A stretch of DNA of 22,857 bases from Erysipelotrichaceae bacterium (GTDB lineage: Bacteria; Bacillota_I; Bacilli_A; Erysipelotrichales; Erysipelotrichaceae): assembly GCA_017405675.1 (NCBI GenBank), contig JAFRAB010000002.1, positions 1 to 22,857 of the forward strand. The letters are read 5' to 3'. Below, in pieces: positions 17,004-22,857 of the stretch. Positions within the stretch are counted from its first letter, which is position 1. Each line of letters begins with the position of its first letter. A program made the translations under genes and the position numbers. The notes under the pieces are model-generated. The model was given only the letters and a program-made list of their open reading frames with translations, did not search any database and was not told the DNA's origin.

Positions 17004-17846
17004 TTATTTCTGTTTATTGAACTTCAGATAACAGTCATGATAGAAGAGGTCGAAAAACAGATTCAGTCCGTAATAGTTATAGACGTTTCTGTTGCTGACA
17101 AAGTTATTGGCATTAAGGCGGTAAATAGAACTCATGTAATAGATCAGATCATAAGCGCCTTCGAACTGTGATGTGGTATTCATGGTAACCAGACACTTTC
17201 TGGCATTTATTTCTCTGATCTGACTGTTAATTGCCAGAGCAAAGTTGCCTGTTACAGAGCAGACGATCAGAAGGTCATCAGGCTGCATGCTTTCAAGGAT
17301 GGATAAGGTGTTACTGGCGGAAGTAACGATACGGACCAGTTTTTTGACTGTGAGAGCCTGCTGCTGGAAAACCTTGCATGCGTGAGAAGAGTCTTCGGCT
17401 GTCAGAATAACTATATTTTCGGAATTCATGAACATGTCTATCAGTTCCTGATATCTTCGACTCTGAGTAGCCTTAATGACATCTGAAATCATTCCCGTAA
17501 TGCTGTCGGACAGATATTGCCGGTATTCAGCATGGTCAGTATAATCGATAAAGCTCAGTTCATGCGTAACGATCTCATCGGCGTTTTCCTTCAGCTGAGT
17601 ATAGCTTTCATAGCCGATATTCTTTATGAAACGCTGAATACTGCTGCGTGACACATAGCATTCTTTTGCTATTTTATATATGCTTATATCTTTTATCTTT
17701 TTAAGATGAGTAATCAGATACCAGGCAATAATAAAATCTGTATCGTCCTTATCGTTATTATTGAGTACGAACAGAAGAGATGACAGAAGATTGAATTTGA
17801 ATATATTATGTTCAGTATTTTTAAGATTGATTTGCCCCATATCCAA
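17004..17846 (-). CDS. RpiR/MurR family transcriptional regulator (HTH + SIS)
   Basis: A 280-aa regulator. The N-terminal HTH_6 domain has its recognition region about 54-87 (ISIYKIAKECYVSRSSIQRF), and a SIS sugar-phosphate-binding domain covers about 140-240 (VILTAEDSSHACKVFQQQAL). RpiR-family proteins sense phosphosugars and act as repressors or activators of nearby sugar genes. This gene is divergent from a GH1/PTS pair, so it probably senses a phosphorylated beta-glucoside or glucose derivative. The start is a TTG at 17846: AGGTGG (read from 17858 to 17853) lies 6 bases ahead of it, against 12 bases for the in-frame ATG at 17840. The intergenic half-sites (see operator) are likely its targets. 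The SIS part is divergent, with few canonical Ser/Thr residues in the sugar-phosphate loop. Confidence 0.85.
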   Translation of the reverse strand: MDMGQINLKNTEHNIFKFNLLSSLLFVLNNNDKDDTDFIIAWYLITHLKKIKDISIYKIAKECYVSRSSIQRFIKNIGYESYTQLKENADEIVTHELSFIDYTDHAEYRQYLSDSITGMISDVIKATQSRRYQELIDMFMNSENIVILTAEDSSHACKVFQQQALTVKKLVRIVTSASNTLSILESMQPDDLLIVCSVTGNFALAINSQIREINARKCLVTMNTTSQFEGAYDLIYYMSSIYRLNANNFVSNRNVYNYYGLNLFFDLFYHDCYLKFNKQK

Positions 17847-17865
17847 ATTTTACCACCTGAAAATA

Positions 17866-17907
17866 TTTGGTGTCAAAAACTGATACCAAAATTACCGTTT
17901 GGTATCA
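17866..17907. promoter_or_regulatory. operator: three TTTGGTRTCA half-sites
   Basis: TTTGGTGTCA at 17866-17875, its inverted form TGATACCAAA at 17881-17890 and TTTGGTATCA at 17898-17907. The first two face each other with a 5-base spacer; the last two form a perfect 10-bp inverted repeat with a 7-base spacer. They lie between the RpiR-type regulator and the GH1 gene, so a dimer or tetramer of that regulator is the natural candidate binder. The leftmost copy includes a TTGACA read on the minus strand. Confidence 0.75.
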
Positions 17908-17926
17908 AAAAATGAAACTCAGTAAA

Positions 17927-17940
17927 TGTAAAGGCTTTCA
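17927..17940. promoter_or_regulatory. candidate cre site (CcpA)
   Basis: TGTAAAGGCTTTCA matches the catabolite-responsive element pattern TGNAANCGNTNNCA at all fixed positions but one (G instead of C at position 7). It ends directly at the -10 box of the GH1/PTS operon, where CcpA binding would block RNA polymerase. Carbon catabolite repression of a beta-glucoside PTS operon is common in Bacillota. Confidence 0.55.
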
Positions 17941-17946
17941 TATAAT
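17941..17946 (+). promoter_or_regulatory. -10 box of the GH1/PTS operon
   Basis: A perfect TATAAT at 17941-17946. No good -35 lies 16-18 bases upstream, which fits a regulated promoter. The expected start near 17953 leaves room for GGGAGG at 17960-17965, 7 bases before ATG 17973. Confidence 0.6.
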
Positions 17947-17972
17947 AAAAGTGTAAATAGGGAGGACTTAAA

Positions 17973-19478
17973 ATGAAACACAATAATAATCCGGTTTTTC
18001 CAAAGAATTTCTTCTGGGGAGCATCAAGCGCTGCCTGGCAGGTAGAAGGTGCCACACTGGAAGGCGGAAGAACACAGGCAATCATTGACCTGAACTCTCA
18101 GACCAAGAAGCCATTTGCAGATAACTCCATCACAGCTGATCACTATCATCATTATAAGGAAGACGTAGCTCTGATGAAGGAATGCGGATTCACCAGCTAT
18201 CGTTTCTCACTTTCATGGTCAAGAATCATTCCTGCTGCTGACCGCAAGGTTAATCCAGAGGGAATCGCATTCTACAATAACCTGATCAATGAACTGGTAA
18301 ACAACGGCATTACACCTATCGTTACCCTGTATCATTACGATATGCCTTGCTGGGTTGATGAAAAGTATGGCGGCTGGCATGACCGTGCTATCATTGACGA
18401 GTTTGATTACTACTGCCGTGTCTGCTTTGAAAACTTCGGTGACAGAGTTAAGTACTGGCTGTCAATCAACGAACAGAACATGCAGATCGTTTACGGTCAC
18501 TGGTTAGGCGTTTCCAAGGGATGCACAGACTGGTTCAAGGAAAAATGGCAGATCAACCACATTATGAATCTCTGCCACGCCAAGGCTGTAATCGCCTGCC
18601 ATGAAATGGTTGAAGGCGGAAAGATCGGCCCTGTACCGGGTTATGTTCCAATTTATCCTAAATCATGCAAGCCTGAAGATCAGATCGCTGCCATGAACGC
18701 TGAAGAATTCACTGAAAAGATCTGGGATGACTTATATGCATACAGAGAATACAGCGGATTCTTAAAGAATTACTGGAAAGAAAACGACATTGATCCAGAC
18801 ATCCGTCCTGGTGATATGGAACTGATCCAGCAGGCTAAGATAGACTTCATCGCAGTTAACTGCTACAGAAGTGACGTAGGCATGGCTCCGGATAACAGCT
18901 ATGTTCAGGAAATCGGTCTTAACAAGTATGGAAGAAAGGGTGAATTCATCTACACCAACCTTCCAGGAGAATATGCTCTGGACAGAAATCCATATGTTGA
19001 AACAACTGATTGGGACTGGCACATTGACGGTGTTTCAATGAGATATGCCTTAAGATACTTATGGGATCACTATCATCTGCCAATGGTCATCACAGAAGCC
19101 GGTTTCGGTGCTCATGAGGACCTTGGTGAAGACGGTCAGATTCATGACCAGTATCGTATCGATTATTTAAGAGACTATATCTACAATGTAGGTCTGGCTA
19201 TTGAAGACGGTGTTGAAGTATTCGGTTTCAACCCATGGTCATTCACTGACCTGTTATCAACTGGTAACGGCATGGCTAAGAGATATGGTCTGGTATTCGT
19301 AAATACTACTGACGATGATGTAAGAGACCTGAAGAGATTCAAGAAGGATTCTTACTACTGGTATTCAAAACTGATCAAGTCAAATGGTCAGGAATGGGGT
19401 TACGACATGTCACAGTGGAAGAACTTCGATAAGAAGAGTGAACTGGCCAGTGACATTGTTGCAAAAATGGATAAGTAA
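17973..19478 (+). CDS. GH1 family 6-phospho-beta-glucosidase-like enzyme
   Basis: A 501-aa cytosolic glycoside hydrolase family 1 enzyme. FFWGASSAAWQVEGA near the N-terminus is the family signature. The acid/base residue is E167 in SINEQN (commonly NEP) and the nucleophile E375 in ITEAG (commonly ITENG); both glutamates are kept while their neighbours differ. The pattern S429, K436, Y438 (in LLSTGNGMAKRYG) is the phosphate-binding signature separating 6-phospho-beta-glycosidases from plain beta-glucosidases. This fits the PTS permease gene 23 bases downstream, which would deliver phosphorylated beta-glucosides. It probably cleaves a 6-phospho-beta-glucoside into glucose-6-phosphate and an aglycone or glucose. 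Transcription is likely controlled by the divergent RpiR-type protein and by CcpA through sites just upstream. The exact aglycone preference is unknown. Confidence 0.9.
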   Translation: MKHNNNPVFPKNFFWGASSAAWQVEGATLEGGRTQAIIDLNSQTKKPFADNSITADHYHHYKEDVALMKECGFTSYRFSLSWSRIIPAADRKVNPEGIAFYNNLINELVNNGITPIVTLYHYDMPCWVDEKYGGWHDRAIIDEFDYYCRVCFENFGDRVKYWLSINEQNMQIVYGHWLGVSKGCTDWFKEKWQINHIMNLCHAKAVIACHEMVEGGKIGPVPGYVPIYPKSCKPEDQIAAMNAEEFTEKIWDDLYAYREYSGFLKNYWKENDIDPDIRPGDMELIQQAKIDFIAVNCYRSDVGMAPDNSYVQEIGLNKYGRKGEFIYTNLPGEYALDRNPYVETTDWDWHIDGVSMRYALRYLWDHYHLPMVITEAGFGAHEDLGEDGQIHDQYRIDYLRDYIYNVGLAIEDGVEVFGFNPWSFTDLLSTGNGMAKRYGLVFVNTTDDDVRDLKRFKKDSYYWYSKLIKSNGQEWGYDMSQWKNFDKKSELASDIVAKMDK

Positions 19479-19501
19479 TCATTTGATAGAAGGAGAAATT
19501 T

Positions 19502-20878
19502 ATGGCAAAGAAAGATTACAAGAAATTATCTGATGATATTATTGCTGCCGTTGGTGGTGTCAGCAATATCCTGTCTGCTTCTCATTGCATGACTCGCTTA
19601 CGTCTTAACTTAAAAGACAACAGCAAGCTCAATGTTGAAGAAGCTAAGAAGATTCCTGGTGTTATCAACATCATTTCACAGAATGGCGAACAGCAGTTTG
19701 TTATCGGCCAGGATGTCGCTTCTCTGTATGAAGAAGTAACTAAGAACGACATCAAGGCAGCTGGTTCTGTTGAAGATGCAGAAGCATTAAAAGCTGACAC
19801 TCAGGCAAAGGGCAATGTTGTAGAAGCAGTTCTGTCCTATGTTGGCGGTACCTTCTCACCAATCATTCCTGTATTCATCGCCGGTGGTCTTACAGGTGCA
19901 GTTATCTCTCTGTTACAGACATTCGCTGGTCTTGATGCTTCAAGCGGTACAGTATTCGTATTAACTGCTATTCAGCAGGCAATGCTGTATTTCCTGCCAG
20001 TCTATATTGGTTTCTCTTCAGCAACACGTCTGAAATCAAATCCATACCTCGGAGCATTCCTTGGTGCTATCCTGCTTTATGTAACAGCTAACCGTCCGGA
20101 AGTTCTCAATTTCTTAGGTATTCCTGTAGCTAACATTGGTTACAACGGACAGATCTTCCCAGTTGTCTTAGGTACTCTGTTCATGGCTGTTGTCTACAGA
20201 TTCCTGCAGAAGGTTTTACCAGTAGTATTCAGAACAGTCTTATTACCAGTATTAACAATGATCATCGTTGTTCCAGTTACTCTGCTTGTCTTAGGTCCTA
20301 TCGGTTATTGGGTAGGTACAGGCTTAGCTAACGGCGTTCTGGCTATCTACCGTGCATTCCCGGCTCTGGCAGTCGCAATCATCGGTGCAACAACTGTATG
20401 GCTGGTATTCTTCGGTATGAACAACGCAACTTATCCTGTTCTGTTCGCCTTACTGGCTGAAGTTGGTTCAGACCCTTTGATCTGCACAGGTATGGCTCCT
20501 GCAAACGTAGCAGTAGGCGGCGCTTGCTTAGCATATGCATTATTACAGAAGGATGCTGATAAGAGAGGCGTTGGTATCTCTTCAGGTATCACAGCTTTAT
20601 CAGGCATTACTGAACCAGGTGTCTATGGTGTTCTGTTCCCTAACCGTTATCCGTTAATCGGTGCAATGGTTGGCGGCGGAGTAGGCGGCTTCATCGCTGG
20701 TCTGTTCGGACTGACTCAGTATGTAGTTGCTAACCCAGGCTTCATCTCATTTGCAGCTTACTTCAATCCAGATGGAACAATGGGTAACTTCTGGGGCATG
20801 ATGGGTGTCATGGTTCTGGCAGTAGCAATCGGCTTCGCTGTAACTTACATCTTAGGTAAGAGACAGGAAAACAAGTAA
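19502..20878 (+). CDS. PTS transporter EIIBC, beta-glucoside type
   Basis: A 458-aa sugar permease of the glucose/glucoside PTS superfamily. The N-terminal EIIB domain (about 1-85) carries the phosphorylated cysteine C29 in HCMTRLRLNL. The EIIC membrane domain follows (about 100-455, around ten helices) with the conserved GITEPGVYGV loop at 368-377. No EIIA domain is attached, unlike many BglP-type proteins that are IIBCA, so phosphate must come from an EIIA encoded elsewhere. AGAAGGAG sits 6-7 bases before the ATG. The gene follows the GH1 enzyme by 23 bases with no terminator between, and a terminator follows. Beta-glucosides such as cellobiose, arbutin or salicin are likely substrates; sucrose or trehalose permeases share the same fold but the GH1 neighbour argues against them. 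Confidence 0.92.
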   Translation: MAKKDYKKLSDDIIAAVGGVSNILSASHCMTRLRLNLKDNSKLNVEEAKKIPGVINIISQNGEQQFVIGQDVASLYEEVTKNDIKAAGSVEDAEALKADTQAKGNVVEAVLSYVGGTFSPIIPVFIAGGLTGAVISLLQTFAGLDASSGTVFVLTAIQQAMLYFLPVYIGFSSATRLKSNPYLGAFLGAILLYVTANRPEVLNFLGIPVANIGYNGQIFPVVLGTLFMAVVYRFLQKVLPVVFRTVLLPVLTMIIVVPVTLLVLGPIGYWVGTGLANGVLAIYRAFPALAVAIIGATTVWLVFFGMNNATYPVLFALLAEVGSDPLICTGMAPANVAVGGACLAYALLQKDADKRGVGISSGITALSGITEPGVYGVLFPNRYPLIGAMVGGGVGGFIAGLFGLTQYVVANPGFISFAAYFNPDGTMGNFWGMMGVMVLAVAIGFAVTYILGKRQENK

Positions 20879-20890
20879 TAACAAAACAAT

Positions 20891-20935
20891 AAAAGGATCT
20901 TATGATCAGGTATCCTGGTTCAGGGATCCTTTTTT
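20891..20935 (+). terminator. terminator of the GH1/PTS operon
   Basis: AAAAGGATC (20891-20899) pairs with GATCCTTTT (20925-20933), and Ts continue to 20935. A second small hairpin (GATCAGG/CCTGGTT around TAT) fills the loop, giving a branched structure. It follows the tandem stop TAATAA of the permease gene. Confidence 0.82.
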
Positions 20936-20950
20936 ATGTGTTCAACAGAA

Positions 20951-20979
20951 TTCTTATTTTCAGGATAAAGTGTTACAAT
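20951..20979 (+). promoter_or_regulatory. extended -10 promoter of pepC
   Basis: TG at 20971-20972, one base, then TACAAT at 20974-20979 is an extended -10. A weak -35 TTCTTA (20951-20956) is 17 bases away. The ribosome site AAAGGAGG (20995-21002) is 8 bases before ATG 21011. Confidence 0.6.
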
Positions 20980-21010
20980 AACTTTAAATTCGTAAAAGGA
21001 GGATAATATC

Positions 21011-22342
21011 ATGCCAAAGGCAATCACAAAAGAATTATTAAAAGAATATTCCGATAGTTATAATGGCAGTACGGAAAGACAGATGGCAACATTGGCTTTT
21101 GCCAAATCAGAAATCAATGATGTCTCCTATGTGGCTTCAAGTCTGAAAGATGTCAATTTTAACTTCTCAATTAATATTTCGACACTCCCGGCAACCAGCC
21201 AGGAAAGAACAGGCCGCTGCTGGCTGTTCTCTGCTACCAACGTTTTAAGAGAAAGGATCGCTAAGACTCTGAATGTTGAAAACTTTGAGGTTTCTCAGAG
21301 CTATCTGGCTTTCTGGGATAAATTTGAAAGAGCTAACTATTTCCTGGAAAACATCATGGCTACAGCTGATCTGCCAACTGATGACAGAAACGTATCATTC
21401 ATTCTGTCAACAGGCGTACATGACGGCGGTCAGTGGGAAATGTTCGCCAATATCGTCAGAAAGTACGGTATCGTTCCAAAGTCAGTTTACGGTGAAACAT
21501 ATCAGTCATCTCATTCACAAGGACCTAACCGCTATCTGAATCAGGCTCTGAAGAGAGAAGCTGCCGTATTAAGAGACATGATCAATAACGGTGCATCTGA
21601 AGAAGAACTGCAGGCTGAAAAGAACAGCATGATGAACAAGGTATACAGTTTCTTATGCTCCTGCTATAACGAACCTCCATGCACTTTTGATCTGGAATAC
21701 ACCGATAAGGACAAGAAGTATCACATCGTTAAGAACATGACTCCGCACAAATTCTGTGAAGAATATGTCGGCGACTTACTGGATAAGACTGTTTCAGTCA
21801 TAAATGCTCCAACTAAGGATAAGGAATTCCATAAGACATATACGATCCGTTATCTGACTAACGTTGTCGGCGGACATGATGTTGTACACCTCAACCTGAC
21901 TATGGAAGAAATGAAGGCTGCCATTATTGCCCAGTTAAGTGCTGGTAAGGTTGTCTGGTTCGGCTCAGATGTCGGACATGACGGCGAAAGAAAGAAAGGC
22001 ATCTGGGATGACAATGCCTACAATGTATCATTAATGACCGGACTTGATCTTGACATTAACAAGGAAAACGGTCTGGATTACGGTTTCTCAGCCATGAACC
22101 ATGCCATGGTTATCACCGGAGTTAATCTGGAAGACGGCAAGCCGACCAAATGGAAGATTGAAAACAGCTGGGGTGATGATGCCGGTAACAAAGGTTACTA
22201 TATCTGCTCCGACAGCTGGTTTGACAAGTACGTTTATCAGGCAGCAATCGAGAAGGAATATCTTGGGAATCTGGCTGCTCTGGCTGATCAGGAACCTATC
22301 ATGCTGGAAGCATGGGATCCAATGGGAACCTTAGCTGACTAG
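21011..22342 (+). CDS. pepC: aminopeptidase C (C1B, bleomycin-hydrolase type)
   Basis: A 443-aa cytosolic cysteine aminopeptidase of the papain superfamily, family C1B, which forms hexameric barrels and removes N-terminal residues from peptides. The catalytic triad is complete: C70 in GRCWLFSA, H364 in MNHAMVI and N385 in ENSWGD. Length is that of PepC/bleomycin hydrolases. The ribosome site AAAGGAGG is strong and the promoter is its own, separated from the PTS operon by a terminator. With the M24 peptidase elsewhere in the window it points to an organism that uses peptides. It ends with TAG, and the interrupted small membrane-protein gene starts 32 bases later with no terminator in between. 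Confidence 0.95.
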   Translation: MPKAITKELLKEYSDSYNGSTERQMATLAFAKSEINDVSYVASSLKDVNFNFSINISTLPATSQERTGRCWLFSATNVLRERIAKTLNVENFEVSQSYLAFWDKFERANYFLENIMATADLPTDDRNVSFILSTGVHDGGQWEMFANIVRKYGIVPKSVYGETYQSSHSQGPNRYLNQALKREAAVLRDMINNGASEEELQAEKNSMMNKVYSFLCSCYNEPPCTFDLEYTDKDKKYHIVKNMTPHKFCEEYVGDLLDKTVSVINAPTKDKEFHKTYTIRYLTNVVGGHDVVHLNLTMEEMKAAIIAQLSAGKVVWFGSDVGHDGERKKGIWDDNAYNVSLMTGLDLDINKENGLDYGFSAMNHAMVITGVNLEDGKPTKWKIENSWGDDAGNKGYYICSDSWFDKYVYQAAIEKEYLGNLAALADQEPIMLEAWDPMGTLAD

Positions 22343-22374
22343 AAATTAACGAATAATGGGGTAACTAAAATCAT

Positions 22375-22689
22375 ATGGAACTGTTATTTGGCCTTTTTGG
22401 CCTAATCATATTCAGTGCTGTAATTTTCGCAACAGTAAGAAAAGCACACAGAATAGACAATGAAGGAATAATAACTGAAGCTGAAGTATCCTGAGTTGAA
22501 GATTCTACTCCTGTCGGTAGTCCCGGCTCATCATTTATCACTTATGTGACATATTATGATGAAAAAGGAGAAATTCACGAAAGTCCGATGACTCTGACCT
22601 CTGTTGTTGAACATGTGGAAGGGGATAAGCTCAGGATCCGATATATTCCGGGGAAATATGATATGGTCAGAGAAGTAAAAGAAAAATAA
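22375..22689 (+). pseudogene. DUF3592-like small membrane protein with in-frame TGA
   Basis: Reading from ATG 22375 gives 39 residues: one N-terminal hydrophobic helix (about 3-20), a basic stretch (VRKAHRID) and then GIITEAEVS. A TGA follows at 22492-22494 as codon 40. The same frame continues for 64 sense codons to TAA 22687-22689, giving SFITYVTYYDEKGE and then GDKLRIRYIPGKYDMV. The whole reads like a DUF3592-type small membrane protein, helix plus beta-rich domain ending in an R-Y-x-P-x-K element, so the two halves clearly belong together. CGA or AGA (Arg) to TGA is the simplest mutation. Only a weak ribosome site (GGGG about 14 bases up) precedes the ATG. It probably shares the pepC transcript and is closed by its own terminator. 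Sequencing error, nonsense mutation and read-through all remain possible. Confidence 0.65.
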
Positions 22690-22713
22690 AGCTTTCCTTG
22701 CGGAAAGCTTTTT
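22688..22713 (+). terminator. strong terminator after the DUF3592-like gene
   Basis: AAAGCTTTCC (22688-22697) pairs perfectly with GGAAAGCTTT (22702-22711) around TTGC. Ts run to 22713. The stem overlaps the last two bases of the TAA stop codon. A retained terminator suggests the gene was recently functional. Confidence 0.88.
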
Positions 22714-22714
22714 A

Positions 22715-22808
22715 AATCGTCTTCTAAGACGGTTGAGCACAAAGTGCGAAATCAAAACCCACCTGCTAGGCAGGTGGAGGGACGATGCTTTTTGTAAAGA
22801 AAAGCATC
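22715..22808. other. cluster of four hairpins at the window edge (possible IS200/IS605 end or structured RNA)
   Basis: Four inverted repeats follow one another in 94 bases. The first is an 8-pair stem 22715-22734 (one wobble, loop TCTA). The second is GCAC/GTGC 22737-22747. The third is CCACCTGC/GCAGGTGG 22759-22777 with loop TAG, and the fourth GATGCTTTT/AAAAGCATC 22784-22808 with a 7-base loop. None has a T run typical of a terminator on the plus strand. GC-rich stems with very short loops beside AT-rich sequence resemble subterminal palindromes of IS200/IS605 elements, or an omega-RNA-like structure. No transposase is visible, since only 49 bases remain. A possible coding start at ATG 22826 (MSKSLLESEDA, cut by the edge) cannot be judged. 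Confidence 0.45.
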
Positions 22809-22857
22809 CAAGCAATATAATAGGAATGTCGAAGTCACTATTAGAAAGCGAGGATGC

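Noticed and set aside
22492..22494. Selenocysteine at the in-frame TGA
   Set aside because: Only a weak CTAC/GTAG hairpin follows, without a convincing bacterial SECIS, and the protein family has no known Cys or Sec at this place.
22531..22815. 94-aa minus-strand reading frame
   Set aside because: It runs through the DUF3592-like gene, its terminator and the hairpin cluster in antisense, and has no ribosome site; the composition is that of a shadow frame.
22826..22857. Start of a new gene at ATG 22826
   Set aside because: Only ten codons plus two bases are available before the edge and the ribosome site is poor; it cannot be supported.

Overview
The window reads as chromosomal DNA of a Bacillota bacterium of moderate G+C, most likely Erysipelotrichia or a close relative. 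This rests on AGGAGG-type ribosome sites, sigma-A-like promoters, a gut-fermenter gene set (PTS beta-glucosides, glycogen turnover, peptidases) and protein style; no rRNA or taxonomic marker is present. Nineteen protein-coding loci lie densely packed, separated by clear hairpin-plus-T terminators. No tRNA, rRNA or CRISPR array was seen, and no complete transposon.

Left part (1-5950). A lipoyl-less E2/CAT-like acyltransferase homologue whose catalytic His is replaced by Glu (252-1103) converges on a minus-strand operon (4229 to 1142): D-2-hydroxyacid dehydrogenase, CPBP intramembrane protease and an M24 (Xaa-Pro type) peptidase, the last two overlapping. Divergent from it is a plus-strand operon: an unrecognised 112-aa protein, a nucleoside 2-deoxyribosyltransferase-like protein with Ala at the catalytic Glu position, and a NIF3-family metal protein.

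Middle (6025-16959). A membrane-anchored PstS-like protein stands alone between terminators. Then comes a tight operon glgB-glgP-pulA-ung: branching enzyme, phosphorylase and debranching enzyme (glycogen structure and mobilisation) plus uracil-DNA glycosylase overlapping pulA by 8 bp. Glycogen synthase and ADP-glucose pyrophosphorylase are not in the window. An MFS transporter and a membrane-anchored alpha/beta hydrolase form the next unit.

Right part (17004-22857). A beta-glucoside locus has a divergent RpiR/SIS regulator, a GH1 enzyme with the 6-phospho-glycosidase signature and a PTS EIIBC without its own IIA. The shared intergenic region holds three copies of a 10-bp half-site (TTTGGTRTCA) and a near-consensus cre site next to the -10 box. 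PepC (bleomycin-hydrolase-type aminopeptidase) follows with its own promoter. After it comes a small DUF3592-like membrane protein gene interrupted by an in-frame TGA. The window ends in four consecutive hairpins, which may be the edge of an IS200/IS605-type element or a structured RNA.

Points most worth a second look: the interrupted small gene together with the absence of TGA among all 19 stop codons; the hairpin cluster at the right edge; two enzyme-fold proteins that have lost their key catalytic residue; and the three-half-site operator with cre. No clearly new defence or mobile system could be demonstrated.
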